From Gammaproteobacteria bacterium (GTDB lineage: Bacteria; Pseudomonadota; Gammaproteobacteria; Steroidobacterales; Steroidobacteraceae), in the NCBI GenBank assembly GCA_005878835.1, contig VBMV01000073.1, positions 1 to 37,922 on the forward strand: 37,922 nt of DNA, written 5' to 3'. The translations under genes were made by a program, and so were the position numbers. The notes below the pieces were generated by a model. That model searched no databases. It saw only the letters and a list, made by a program, of their open reading frames with translations, and had not been told where the DNA came from. Below, piece by piece: positions 23,300 to 32,117 of this stretch. The first letter of the stretch is position 1, and each line of letters opens with the position of its first letter.

Positions 23300-25774
23300 G
23301 TGAGCGCTGCCAGTTCGAACCCCGCCAGCATTCCCACCCACGCCCGCGTCGTCGTTGTCGGAGGCGGAGTCATCGGCACCTCTGTGGCGTACCACCTCGC
23401 TGTGATGGGCTGGAAGGACATCGTCCTGCTGGAACGTGACCGGCTCACCTGCGGGACGACCTGGCACGCCGCGGGTCTGATGGTGACTTTCGGCTCAACT
23501 TCCGAAACCTCGACCGAAATGCGCAAGTACTCGCGCGCGCTCTACAGTCGCCTCGAGGCGGAAACCGGCCAAGCCACGGGATTCGCGCCCATCGGCTTCA
23601 TCGAAGTCGCATCCGACAAGGACCGGCTCGAGGAATATCGGCGTGTCTCGGCGTTCAATCGCTATTGTGGAGTGGACGTACACGAGCTCTCCCCGCGCGA
23701 GGTGCAGGAGTTGTTTCCGCTCGCGAAGGTGGATGATCTCGAGGCCGGCTTCTATGTGAAGGAGGACGGCCGCGTGAATCCGGTGGACGTCACGATGGCT
23801 CTCGCCAAGGGCGCGCGCACGCGGGGCGTGAAGATCTTCGAGGGCGTGCCAGCGACCGGCGTTTTGCACGACCGCGGGCACGTGACCGGCGTGCACACGT
23901 CGCTCGGCGACATCAGGACGGATATCGTCGTCAACTGCGCCGGCATGTGGGCCCGTCAGTTCGGTGCGCTCGCCGGCGTCACGATCGCCAACCAAGCGGC
24001 GGAGCACTACTATCTGATCACCGAGCCGATCAGGAATCTTCCGCCGAACATGCCGGTGCTCGAGGACCCGGGCGCCTACGGTTACTACCGCGAGGAGGGC
24101 GGCGGGTTGATGGTGGGGTTGTTCGAGCCGGTGTGTGCGCCGTGGAAGGTGGGGGGAATTCCCGAGGATTTTTCCTTCGGGGAGCTGCCGCCGGATTGGG
24201 AGCGCATGACCCCCTTTCTCGAGCGCGCCATGTCACGCGTGCCGATCACAGCGGAAGTCGGCATGAAGAAATTGTTCTGTGGTCCGGAGAGCTTTACGCC
24301 GGACTTGCGTCCCATCGTCGGCGAAGCGCCGGAGCTCAGAGGTTACTTCGTGGCGGCGGGCTTGAATTCCATCGGTGTTCTGACGGGCGGGGGCCTGGGT
24401 CGGGTGCTCGCCAATTGGATCGTCAGCGGATTTCCCGATGTCGACGTCACGGGGTTCAATATCGACCGCCTCCACGTCTACCAGGCCAATCCCGAGTACC
24501 GTCGCCAGCGTACCGTCGAATCCCTCGGCATGGTTTACCAGTGCCACTACCCTGCGATGTCCCTGACCAGCGCGCGGGGCGTGCGCAAATCCCCGTTTCA
24601 TGATCGCCTGGCCGCCGCCGGCGGGTACTTCAAGGAGGTGAGCGGCTGGGAAAGCCCGGACTGGTACGGCACGCCGGGCGCGCAGCCCGACCCCGGCGCC
24701 TTGAGCTGGGGCCGGCCGAGCTGGTTCTCGCGCTGGCAGCAAGAGCATCACGCCGCGCGCCGCAACGTGATCCTCATGGACATGTCGTTCATGGGGAAAT
24801 TCCTGGTTCAGGGGCGCGATGCCGGGCGCTGCCTCAACCGCATATCCGGCAACCAGGTGGATGGCGCGCCGGGCGTGATCACCTACACACAGTGGATGAA
24901 CGAGGTCGGCAGACTGGAAGCCGATCTCACGGTGACCAAGCTCGGCAGTGAACGATATCTGGTGGTGGTCACCGACACCATGGTGCGTCATGCCGAAACC
25001 TGGATGAAGCGCAATATTCCCGATGGGGCGCACGCCGTCGTCACGGATGTGACCTCGGCCTATGGCCAGCTCAACGTGCAGGGTCCCGATTCACGCGCGC
25101 TCCTGCAGAAGCTGACGACCACGGATCTCTCGAACGCGGCATTCCCGTTCCGCACTGCGCGCGAGATCGACATCGGTTTCGCACGCGTACTGTGCATTCG
25201 CATCACCTACGTGGGCGAGCTCGGCTACGAGCTCTACATCCCCGCCGAGCAGGCGACGCATGTTTATGACTGTATCGTCGCAGCGGGGCGCGAATTCGGA
25301 CTCGTGCACGCCGGACTCAAGGCGCTCGCGAGTCTGCGCATGGAAAAGGGCTACCGCGACTACGGCCACGACATCGACAATACCGACGTGCCGTACGAGG
25401 TCGGCCTGGGTTTCGCCCTTGATCTCGAGAAGCCCGGCGGCTTCATCGGCAAGGAAGCGGTGCTCGCTCAAAGAGCCAAGGGCCCCCTGACTCGCCGCCT
25501 CGTGCAGGTGCTGGTGAAGGACCCCGAGCCGCTCATGTTCCACGCCGAAGTCGTGCGCCGCGACGGCGTTCCGGTCGGCTACGTTCGCGCGGCATCGTAC
25601 GGCCATACCCTGGGCGGCGCGGTGGGCCTGGTGATGATCGAACCGAAGGTGCCCGTCGATGAGGGCTTTCTCAACAGCGGAAACTGGGAGGTGGATATCG
25701 CCGCAAGGCTCTATCCAGCGATCGTTTCCGCGAAGCCACTCTACGACCCCGGGTCGAGGCGCATCCACGCCTGA
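23300..25774 (+). CDS. FAD-dependent dimethylglycine/sarcosine dehydrogenase-like protein (DAO-GcvT fusion)
   Basis: The 824-residue fusion has an N-terminal FAD domain of the D-amino-acid oxidase type (VVVVGGGVIGTSVAYHL, residues 17-33). The sequence CGTTWHAAGL follows, whose histidine is the covalent FAD attachment site in dimethylglycine and sarcosine dehydrogenases. A linker FAO-type domain (about 390-445) precedes aminomethyltransferase GcvT domains (about 450-815), with DMSFMGKFLVQG, VTSAYGQLNVQGPDSR, YVGELGYELYIP and KALASLRMEKGYRDYGHD. Such enzymes oxidatively demethylate N-methylated amino acids and transfer the one-carbon unit to tetrahydrofolate. The start is a GTG at 23300. No partner subunits are adjacent, so the exact substrate (dimethylglycine, sarcosine or another N-methyl compound) is open. 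Confidence 0.93.
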   Translation: MSAASSNPASIPTHARVVVVGGGVIGTSVAYHLAVMGWKDIVLLERDRLTCGTTWHAAGLMVTFGSTSETSTEMRKYSRALYSRLEAETGQATGFAPIGFIEVASDKDRLEEYRRVSAFNRYCGVDVHELSPREVQELFPLAKVDDLEAGFYVKEDGRVNPVDVTMALAKGARTRGVKIFEGVPATGVLHDRGHVTGVHTSLGDIRTDIVVNCAGMWARQFGALAGVTIANQAAEHYYLITEPIRNLPPNMPVLEDPGAYGYYREEGGGLMVGLFEPVCAPWKVGGIPEDFSFGELPPDWERMTPFLERAMSRVPITAEVGMKKLFCGPESFTPDLRPIVGEAPELRGYFVAAGLNSIGVLTGGGLGRVLANWIVSGFPDVDVTGFNIDRLHVYQANPEYRRQRTVESLGMVYQCHYPAMSLTSARGVRKSPFHDRLAAAGGYFKEVSGWESPDWYGTPGAQPDPGALSWGRPSWFSRWQQEHHAARRNVILMDMSFMGKFLVQGRDAGRCLNRISGNQVDGAPGVITYTQWMNEVGRLEADLTVTKLGSERYLVVVTDTMVRHAETWMKRNIPDGAHAVVTDVTSAYGQLNVQGPDSRALLQKLTTTDLSNAAFPFRTAREIDIGFARVLCIRITYVGELGYELYIPAEQATHVYDCIVAAGREFGLVHAGLKALASLRMEKGYRDYGHDIDNTDVPYEVGLGFALDLEKPGGFIGKEAVLAQRAKGPLTRRLVQVLVKDPEPLMFHAEVVRRDGVPVGYVRAASYGHTLGGAVGLVMIEPKVPVDEGFLNSGNWEVDIAARLYPAIVSAKPLYDPGSRRIHA

Positions 25775-25839
25775 GCGATGACTGCTCGCGAGGCGGGCGG
25801 CTTTCCAGCTGCGGCCGTCATCGCCCAGCCGAGGATCGC

Positions 25840-26376
25840 TCAAGGTTTGCCGGCTTCTGCCTGCCGAGCAGCCTCGAACAGAAACCAGGTGCGTCGCTCG
25901 GTCTCGTCGATCCAGACCTCGATCAGGCTGGCGGTGGCGATGTCGCGATGTTCCTCGCAGACGTTGTGCGCTTCGCGCAGACGCGCGGCGAGCTCCTTGT
26001 TGTCCTCGCGCACCTCGGCGAGCATGTCCTGCGGCTGCACGTAGTCGACGTCGTTGTCCGCCACGCGCTGCAGGCGGCTGATGTGCCCGACCGACTTGAG
26101 CGTGGATCCGCCGATCTTGCGTACCCGCTCGGCGATGGCGTCGGTCATCGCGAACAGCTGATCCGCCTGTTCGTCGAGCAGCAGATGGTAGTCACGGAAG
26201 TGCGGGCCACTCATGTGCCAGTGGAAATTCTTGGTCTTCAGGTAAAGCGCGAACACATCGGCCAGGATGGCATTCATGGCGCCGGCGATGTCCCTGGTCG
26301 CATCGGGTTTCAGGTCGGTGGGCGTCGCCAGTGGAGCGCCCAGTCTGCGCACGACGTCTTCTCTGCTGCTCTTCAT
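25840..26376 (-). CDS. dps: Dps-family DNA-binding ferritin-like protein
   Basis: The 178-residue protein is a four-helix ferritin-like Dps. The intersubunit ferroxidase residues are all present: H52 in KNFHWHMSG, H64 and D68 in RDYHLLLDEQ, and D79/E83 in MTDAIAER. They align with H51, H63, D67, D78 and E82 of E. coli Dps. Dps forms a dodecamer that oxidises Fe(II) with hydrogen peroxide, stores iron and protects DNA in stress or stationary phase. The N-terminal extension is basic (KSSREDVVRR), as expected for DNA binding. A GAGAGGAA ribosome site precedes the ATG. It is a single gene; the AT-richer stretch upstream (26377-26415) probably holds its promoter. Confidence 0.94.
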   Translation of the reverse strand: MKSSREDVVRRLGAPLATPTDLKPDATRDIAGAMNAILADVFALYLKTKNFHWHMSGPHFRDYHLLLDEQADQLFAMTDAIAERVRKIGGSTLKSVGHISRLQRVADNDVDYVQPQDMLAEVREDNKELAARLREAHNVCEEHRDIATASLIEVWIDETERRTWFLFEAARQAEAGKP

Positions 26377-26443
26377 GACGTTCCTCTCGTAGGAGTGAGA
26401 TTTGATTCAGTCATAGCCGCGAGCGCAACGCTCCGGCCTTCCT

Positions 26444-26629
26444 TCAGATCCGTCCTGCAAGCCAGGCGGCAATGTTCTCGACGTAGCGATGGGTATCGTC
26501 CAGTGCGTCAGAGCTCGAGAGAACACCCTCGCCAGCGGGCTCATTCACGAAGCTCGGACACCCCATGCGCGGATTCCAGTTGTAATCGCAGAAATGATGA
26601 AAGCTCGAATCCGAGACGGCGCGGCCCAT
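26444..26629 (-). CDS. Small ORF (61 aa), unknown function
   Basis: The ATG at 26629 has a near-ideal ribosome site (AGGAG, six bases away) and starts 15 bp after the stop of the alpha/beta hydrolase gene on the same strand. The protein begins MGRAVSDSSFHHFCDYNWNP and continues RMGCPSFVNEP; it ends in an amphipathic helix (THRYVENIAAWLAGR). The aromatic FHHFxDYNWNP and GxPSFVxEP motifs resemble the C-terminal segment of larger proteins I cannot name with confidence. It may be a detached domain that now stands alone or a truncated remnant with a fortuitous start. It contains two cysteines and two adjacent histidines, compatible with metal binding, but this is speculative. Confidence 0.5.
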   Translation of the reverse strand: MGRAVSDSSFHHFCDYNWNPRMGCPSFVNEPAGEGVLSSSDALDDTHRYVENIAAWLAGRI

Positions 26630-26644
26630 GCCGCGCTCCTCGGC

Positions 26645-27466
26645 TCAGTCCCTGATGAACGCGAGCAGCTCATTGTTGATCTGGTCTGCAAGCGTGGTGC
26701 ACATCCCGTGAGGGGCGCCAGGAACGACCTTCAGCGTACCCTTCTTCAATAGTTTCGCCGATTTCCTCGCCGAATCATCGATCGGCACAATCTGGTCGGC
26801 GTCGCCATGTAGCAGCAACACCGGAATGTCGATCTCCCTCAGATCGTTAGAGAAGTCGGTCTCGGAAAACGCTTTGATGCAGTCGTACTGCGCCTTGATG
26901 CCACCGTGCATGCCCTGCAGCCAGAACGAATCGACGACACCCTGGGATGGCTTCGCATTCGGTCGGTTATAGCCATAGAAGGGGACCGCGAGGTCGCGAT
27001 AGAACTGGGAGCGATCGTTGAGTACGCCAGTGCGGATGTCATCGAACGCCTGTCTGGGCAGTCCTTCCGGATTGCGGTCCGACTTGAGCATAACCGGCGG
27101 CACTGCGCCGATCAGCACCGCCTTCGACACGCGTCCGGTGCCGTGCCTGCCGAGGTAGTGGGCCACCTCGCCGCCACCGGTTGAGTGCCCTATGAATATG
27201 GTGTCATGCAGATCAAGCTCGTTGAAAAGGGTAGCCACGTCGTCGGCATAGGTATCCATCTCATTGCCGTCCCAGGTCTGATCGGAGCGCCCATGCCCGC
27301 GCCGATCGTGCGCGATCACGCGATAGCCGCGCATTCCGAGGAACAACATCTGCGCGTCCCAGGCGTCGGCCGTGAGAGGCCACCCATGAGAGAACACGAT
27401 GGGCTGTCCCGATCCCCAATCTTTATAAAAAATGCTGGTGCCGTCTTTGGCAGTGAATGAGCGCAT
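26645..27466 (-). CDS. Alpha/beta hydrolase (non-haem chloroperoxidase/arylesterase type)
   Basis: The 273-residue protein matches the cofactor-free haloperoxidase/arylesterase group in length and motifs: [20 protein letters not shown] (oxyanion region HGWP), nucleophile S95 in IGHSTGGGE, acid D224 in [11 protein letters not shown] and H253 in GAPHGM. These enzymes hydrolyse esters and, with acetate and peroxide, can form peracids. There is no signal peptide, so it should be cytoplasmic. GGAGG eight bases before the ATG supports the start. The small ORF at 26444 follows with a 15-bp gap. The proximity to dps is suggestive of an oxidative-stress role but not evidence for it. Confidence 0.92.
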   Translation of the reverse strand: MRSFTAKDGTSIFYKDWGSGQPIVFSHGWPLTADAWDAQMLFLGMRGYRVIAHDRRGHGRSDQTWDGNEMDTYADDVATLFNELDLHDTIFIGHSTGGGEVAHYLGRHGTGRVSKAVLIGAVPPVMLKSDRNPEGLPRQAFDDIRTGVLNDRSQFYRDLAVPFYGYNRPNAKPSQGVVDSFWLQGMHGGIKAQYDCIKAFSETDFSNDLREIDIPVLLLHGDADQIVPIDDSARKSAKLLKKGTLKVVPGAPHGMCTTLADQINNELLAFIRD

Positions 27467-27759
27467 GGGCGAGCCTCCGGGCGAAATCGACGTTGCAGGA
27501 TTGCTTTGCGAGGGAAACAGCGAACAGCGGCGCAGGCGTCAGTGTGCGCCTGTGCACAGGCCTGCGAGGTAAATAAAATCGGCGACCCGAAGGATCGCAG
27601 GCCGTCACGTGAACGGCATCGTTTGAAGCGCGTGCTTGGGCGTAACCATTGACTGTGCCCGCCTGCGCATCGACGTCGCAGGGAGTGAGGCGGCGGTGCG
27701 GCAGTGACAGCGGCGCGGCCGACGCCACCGGCAACCCAAGGATTGCTGCGGCGCGGCGT
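27467..27759. other. Intergenic region, 293 bp
   Basis: This gap separates two unrelated minus-strand hydrolase genes. Open frames here lack ribosome sites and recognisable protein sequence. I see no operator palindrome, tRNA or terminator. It presumably contains the promoter for the gene at 26645-27466; the AT-rich bases around 27570-27580 are the only candidate. Confidence 0.5.
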
Positions 27760-28674
27760 TCATTTGCCGAGGAACTGGGTAACCAACGTGACAGTCGCTC
27801 GCGGATTCTCCTCCATGACCCAGTGGCCTGAGTTCGGAACGATTCCGCTCGTGACGTCACTGGCCACAAAGCGCAGGTCGTCCGCCATCGCTGCGCCGAA
27901 GGATTTCTCGGCGCCCAGGGCGAGAACCGGCATCCTCAGTTTGCCGCTCTGCGCGAGGAGGGCTTTGTTATCGGTGGCATCCTGGCTGAACGCGGCGAAC
28001 TGCTCGAACGCATCATGCATGGCGCGCGGCCGCGCATAAAGACTGGCGTAGTGCGCGCGGGTCTCCTCGTCGATCGTCGTCGGGTTAGCCGACAGCTCAT
28101 TCCAGAAACGGTCGAGATAGATCCGCTCGCGGCCCTGCACGAGCCGCTCTACGTCCGGTCCGCGGAAATTGAAGTGCCACAGGACCGGGCTGCGGATGAT
28201 GTTGTCCCAGTCGCCGACGCCCGGGAGTGGCGCGTCGATCACCACCCAGCGGGTAATGCGCGCGGGGTATTGCGCCGCCAGTGCGTAACCCACCATGTTG
28301 CCGATGTCGTGGGTGACCAGAGCGGCCTTCGGTACCTTGAGGGCATCCATAACGCCAGCGATATCAACGGCCTGAGCTTTCTTGGTGTAGCCGCCATCCG
28401 GGTGCGAGGACAACCCCATGCCGCGCAGGTCAGGCACGATGACGGTGTGATCCTTGACCAGCTCCGCCGCCAGCGGCCCCCACATGTCGCCGGTATCTCC
28501 GAAGCCGTGTAGCAGGACTACGGCCGGCCCTTTCCCGCCGACCCGAACGTAGAGGCTGGTGCCGTTGGTCTGCACCAACTGGGTCTTGAAACTCGCGGCA
28601 AACGGCGTGATCCGCGCGGCGCTCGGCGTCGTGACCACGGCTCCTACCAGCGCGGCGGCAAGATATCGCAACAT
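27760..28674 (-). CDS. Exported alpha/beta hydrolase, epoxide hydrolase/haloalkane dehalogenase-like
   Basis: The 304-residue protein has a short signal peptide (LRYLAAALVGAVVTTPSAA, cut near residue 20). Its alpha/beta hydrolase core has the oxyanion loop LLHGFGDTGDMW, DLRGMGLSS, and an aspartate in the nucleophile position (THDIGNMVG, D123) instead of serine. The HDIG elbow is typical of epoxide hydrolases and haloalkane or fluoroacetate dehalogenases, which form an alkyl-enzyme ester on aspartate. The catalytic histidine is in NSGHWVMEE. AAGGGGGAT just before ATG 28674 supports the start; the upstream ATG at 28725 would hide the signal peptide. Export to the periplasm is less usual for this group. 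The substrate is unknown. Confidence 0.9.
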   Translation of the reverse strand: MLRYLAAALVGAVVTTPSAARITPFAASFKTQLVQTNGTSLYVRVGGKGPAVVLLHGFGDTGDMWGPLAAELVKDHTVIVPDLRGMGLSSHPDGGYTKKAQAVDIAGVMDALKVPKAALVTHDIGNMVGYALAAQYPARITRWVVIDAPLPGVGDWDNIIRSPVLWHFNFRGPDVERLVQGRERIYLDRFWNELSANPTTIDEETRAHYASLYARPRAMHDAFEQFAAFSQDATDNKALLAQSGKLRMPVLALGAEKSFGAAMADDLRFVASDVTSGIVPNSGHWVMEENPRATVTLVTQFLGK

Positions 28675-28830
28675 GCCATCCCCCTTGTTCAGCACCTGCG
28701 CCGGCACCGACCGGCAACGCCGCACGCTTCGAGTCTAGCCTTTCTAACTGCAAGCCCGATAGCCATAATTCCCTGATATTGGGACAAGTTACCCGCTTCG
28801 ATCGCGCGCTCGGCCTAGCCGGTATCAAGC

Positions 28831-29607
28831 CTACGGGTCCCGCAACTCGACCCAAGTGGGTGCGTGATCGCTCGCTCTTTCCCAGCCTCGTACGTTGCGA
28901 TCCACGCCCGCACTCGCCAGTCGCTGCGCGACCGGGGGGTTCAGCAGCAGGTGATCGATGCGCAGACCGGCGTCGCGCGCGTAGGCATTGCGGAAGTAAT
29001 CCCAGAATGTATAGATCTGCTCATCCGGATGCAGTACCCGTATGGCATCGGTCCATCCCTGCGCGAGCAGTCGGGCGAACGCTTCACGTACCTCGACCCG
29101 GAAGAGGGCATCGTCGACCCAACGCTCGGGTTTGTAGACATCCCGCTCGGTAGGGATGACGTTGTAATCGCCGGCAAGGAGCACCGGGGAACCGCTGGAG
29201 ACGAGCTTGGCGGCATGAGCGATCAGCCGGTCGAGCCAGCGCAGTTTGTAGTCGAACTTCGGACCCGGGGCGGGGTTGCCGTTGGGCAGATACAGGCAAC
29301 CGATTACGACGCCGTTGACCGTCGCCTCGATGTAGCGGCTGTTGACATCATCCGCATCGCCCGGAAGCGCCCGCCGGATCTCTTTCGGCTCGGAGTTGCG
29401 AGCGAGGATTGCGACCCCATTCCAGCTCTTCTGTCCATGCCAGATCACTCCGTAACCGGTGTCCCGAATCGCGGCGTCCGGAAATTTCTCCTGAGGCGCC
29501 TTCAATTCCTGAAGGCACACGACATCGGGCGCTGCCTCGGCAAGCCAGCGCAGCAGATTGGGAAGGCGCGCGCTGATGCCGTTGACATTGTAGGTGGCGA
29601 CCCTCAT
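28831..29607 (-). CDS. xthA: Exodeoxyribonuclease III
   Basis: The 258-residue protein is a full-length exonuclease III/AP endonuclease of the EEP superfamily. Motifs are RVATYNVNGISARL with the metal-site asparagine, VVCLQELKAP with the metal-binding glutamate, LLAGDYNVIPTERDVY, YTFWDYFRNAYARDAGLRIDH and the terminal catalytic SDHAPTWVEL. It acts in the cytoplasm in base excision repair, cutting DNA at abasic sites and degrading 3' ends. ATG 29607 gives the normal N-terminus, with GGGGG immediately upstream. It starts four bases after the patatin gene's stop and appears to be the last gene of a same-strand run from 31885. Confidence 0.95.
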   Translation of the reverse strand: MRVATYNVNGISARLPNLLRWLAEAAPDVVCLQELKAPQEKFPDAAIRDTGYGVIWHGQKSWNGVAILARNSEPKEIRRALPGDADDVNSRYIEATVNGVVIGCLYLPNGNPAPGPKFDYKLRWLDRLIAHAAKLVSSGSPVLLAGDYNVIPTERDVYKPERWVDDALFRVEVREAFARLLAQGWTDAIRVLHPDEQIYTFWDYFRNAYARDAGLRIDHLLLNPPVAQRLASAGVDRNVRGWERASDHAPTWVELRDP

Positions 29608-29611
29608 CCCC

Positions 29612-30931
29612 CTATGGTAACTGACTGCGGGGAAGCGGGACCCGGCGGAGCGAGGCCTGTTCTGCGTACTGTCCGCGCCCTTCGGCGCCCGGACACCGAG
29701 CGGCGTCCGGGCGCCGGGAGAGAGGCCGTACCGGCTGCTGATCCAGCGCATCGATCGGATCGGTCCACAATTGACCCGCCAGCGCGCAATGTTCCCCGAA
29801 GCTGAACAGCGCCCTCATCCTTGACGCATCAAAGTCGAGCGTCCCTCCGAAGGGGTAAGCGTCGGGAATCTCGGTGACTGCGACGCTCATCTGGTGCCGC
29901 TGGGCGACCGAATAGGCCAGCTCGAGCGCGGCTCGCGTGCCGCCTTGCAGCGTGGCCCCGGCGCTGCGCCTGACTATGGAGACGGTCTGGTTGCGAGTTG
30001 TCGCTTCGCGCGTTCGGAAGCCACCGTTGACCAGGACATAAAGATGCCCGCCGTGCAGGGGCTCGAGCGGATCGGGGAGAATGGCGCCGATATCGGGTAT
30101 GAAGAACATGGATGCAGTCGCACTGCCGTCGACGTGCATCTCCTCGAAGTCCTCGCCCGCCTGTTCCACACGGATCATCATCGGAGGGAATATGCCCGGC
30201 ACGCTCACCGAGGCGATCAGGACGTCGCGAAACAGCCGCCTTGATTTTGCTCCGCCTTGTTGGGCGATCAGCCCCAGGTTCCAGATTACCGACTGTTCGG
30301 TATCGAGATCCGTGGTTGCCACCAGCAGCAGGCGTCCCTTTTCCGCTTCGCGCGCGACCGCGGTCAACAGGTCGTCGGTCACGTACCGATCGACCAACTG
30401 CGCGAGGGGCTCGCCCCGATAGACACTCGCGCCGAAGATTGCGCCTGCCCAGCGGGCGTGCATCAGGTGTTGCGTTTGCCCTCCTGAGAACGCCTCGGTC
30501 AGCTGCCGGTCCCAGTCCTGACCTGCGAACGCGAGCGGCGCAATCAGCGCACCGGCGCTCACACCGGTGACAATCTGAAACTCAGGACGCGTGCCCGATC
30601 GGCTCCAGCCAACGAGTGCCCCGGCGCCAAACGCACCCCCGGCGCCGCCCCCCGAGAGGACCAGGACGTTGATCGGCCCGCCGTTGGCGGCTGTCTGGAC
30701 CTGTCGAAGCAGGCGCGAGCGGCGCGCGTCGAAGTCGCGCCGGGTCTGGGCCGACCATCGAATCTCCGGCGGGAAGCCCGGCAGGCTAGCGTTGGCGTAG
30801 TCGACGACCGGGGCGCCACGGCGCGGGACGCCCGCGCAAGCGCTCAGCAGCAGGCAACCTGAGAGAAGTATGCAAGGCAACAACGGTTCGTGCGGCCGCG
30901 GGCGGTTGCAATCGGCGATCCCATGGGCCAC
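29612..30931 (-). CDS. Patatin-like phospholipase lipoprotein
   Basis: The protein is 439 residues from GTG 30931, which is preceded by GGAGAGGG. It has a lipoprotein signal (LLPCILLSGCLLLSAC, C32). The patatin core has the oxyanion glycines VLSGGGAGGAFGAG, the nucleophile S125 in VTGVSAGALIAP, and the dyad aspartate D268 in MHVDGSATAS. Patatin phospholipases use a Ser-Asp dyad to remove acyl chains from phospholipids. The lipid anchor suggests action at the periplasmic or outer-membrane face. No other in-frame ATG lies upstream of the signal within a reasonable distance. It sits between the coiled-coil/PagL pair (37 bp upstream) and xthA (4 bp downstream). Its pairing with a lipid A deacylase suggests an envelope-lipid remodelling unit. 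Confidence 0.92.
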   Translation of the reverse strand: MAHGIADCNRPRPHEPLLPCILLSGCLLLSACAGVPRRGAPVVDYANASLPGFPPEIRWSAQTRRDFDARRSRLLRQVQTAANGGPINVLVLSGGGAGGAFGAGALVGWSRSGTRPEFQIVTGVSAGALIAPLAFAGQDWDRQLTEAFSGGQTQHLMHARWAGAIFGASVYRGEPLAQLVDRYVTDDLLTAVAREAEKGRLLLVATTDLDTEQSVIWNLGLIAQQGGAKSRRLFRDVLIASVSVPGIFPPMMIRVEQAGEDFEEMHVDGSATASMFFIPDIGAILPDPLEPLHGGHLYVLVNGGFRTREATTRNQTVSIVRRSAGATLQGGTRAALELAYSVAQRHQMSVAVTEIPDAYPFGGTLDFDASRMRALFSFGEHCALAGQLWTDPIDALDQQPVRPLSRRPDAARCPGAEGRGQYAEQASLRRVPLPRSQLP

Positions 30932-30968
30932 GGTGATTCCCTCTCCTTGGATGCGAGGATAGGGCAAC

Positions 30969-31226
30969 TCACCTATGCAGAACCAGACGCTTTGGATGGA
31001 CCGCAGTGTCCATCCATTGAGGCAGTTCGAGAGCCCCTCGACCCCTGGTGGCCAGCCCACCCGGCACCCGCGCGCGCAGGAATTCGGGGACGTAGTCTGG
31101 CTCCCTGGGCTTTACAGGCTCGCCGCGCAGTTCCCGCTCCAATTGCCGCACACGGTCCTTCGCGCGGCGCAGCTCATGCAGTTTGCGCGCTTTGCCGACT
31201 ATCTGTTCCAGATCGTCTTCCATCAT
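30969..31226 (-). CDS. Small coiled-coil protein, unknown function
   Basis: This 85-residue protein starts MMEDDLEQIVGKARKLHELR and continues with a charged heptad-like helix (RAKDRVRQLERELRGEP). A basic, proline-containing tail follows. It has no signal peptide or membrane helix, so it should be cytoplasmic. Its ATG overlaps the stop of the PagL-like gene (ATGA), which argues for real, coupled translation. I do not recognise a family. The N-terminal half is predicted to be one long helix able to dimerise. Confidence 0.6.
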   Translation of the reverse strand: MMEDDLEQIVGKARKLHELRRAKDRVRQLERELRGEPVKPREPDYVPEFLRARVPGGLATRGRGALELPQWMDTAVHPKRLVLHR

Positions 31227-31885
31227 GGGAGCAGTTGCCTTTCCGTTCCGGAGTTGTTGGCGGCCAGCGACCGACCGATGTTGAATGCCGCGTCGATGGG
31301 GTATTGGTCGGCTCTGCTGATGCCGAAAAATCCCGAATTGAGGTGGACCGTCAGGGTCGCGAAATCCTGACCGTGGTTCGGCAGGCGGATGCCGCCGTTC
31401 GACCAGTGACGCATGACGAGCTCGCCTGTCACGCGGTTGCCAGGCAGGCGAAAGCGCAGCCCCAGCTGCGAGGCAAAGTCCCAGCGCGTCGCGCTCAGGG
31501 CATCCGACTTGGTTTTTCCCGCCATCCCGAAGCCGAAGAATCCCTTGACCGGGCCGCGCTCGAACAGCTGCCACCGGCGTGAGAGCGAGACTCCCCAGTA
31601 GGGAGCCGCCATCAGCCGATTGTCGCGCGATCCGGATTCGCGCAGCGTCTGTTGGGTCGTCACACGAACGAATTCGAGCTCGTAGCGATTCTCGCTCCAC
31701 GTCAGGCTCACCGGCAGGACCACGCCGCCTGTGGTACCCCAGTAGTGATAAGTCCCGCCCAGTCCGACCTGTACCTCACAGCTCTTGCACACGGATTGCG
31801 CATCTGCGGACCGCGGCGCGCAGGGTGCGCAGGCAAGCAACAGCGCCAGGCCGATCTTGATGCGTTCGCGACGCTTCCCGCCCAT
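31223..31885 (-). CDS. PagL-like lipid A 3-O-deacylase (acyloxyacyl hydrolase family)
   Basis: The 220-residue protein has a signal peptide (IGLALLLACAPCAPRSADA-Q). A small outer-membrane beta-barrel pattern follows, with alternating hydrophobic strands such as FGFGMAGKT and LGLRFRLPG. The segment MRHWSNGGIRLPNHGQDF contains the PagL catalytic pair H160-x-S162; the third residue of the triad, a glutamate in Pseudomonas PagL, aligns with D174 here. PagL removes the 3-O-linked acyl chain of lipid A in the outer membrane and lowers its endotoxicity. The start ATG 31885 has no strong ribosome site. It overlaps a coiled-coil gene downstream and precedes the patatin gene, forming a likely envelope-lipid operon. 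Whether the E-to-D change retains activity is unknown. Confidence 0.85.
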   Translation of the reverse strand: MGGKRRERIKIGLALLLACAPCAPRSADAQSVCKSCEVQVGLGGTYHYWGTTGGVVLPVSLTWSENRYELEFVRVTTQQTLRESGSRDNRLMAAPYWGVSLSRRWQLFERGPVKGFFGFGMAGKTKSDALSATRWDFASQLGLRFRLPGNRVTGELVMRHWSNGGIRLPNHGQDFATLTVHLNSGFFGISRADQYPIDAAFNIGRSLAANNSGTERQLLP

Positions 31886-32117
31886 GGTTCATAGGCTAGA
31901 AGGGCGACGTCTGACGCGAACCTACCTCTGTGGACAGGCTCGATCTGCACTGACGATGTATCGCCCGGCGGTTCGCGCGAGGGATTCGCGCCTAAGGCGA
32001 AGGAGAATTTGGTCGACTCCGGGCGCGACGCTTGTTTCAGTGCGGCAAGGGCGGCATGCTTTGCGCGCTGCGCTGTTTGCGGCTTCCGATCGACCCGAAA
32101 GCGTACGACGGCATCCG

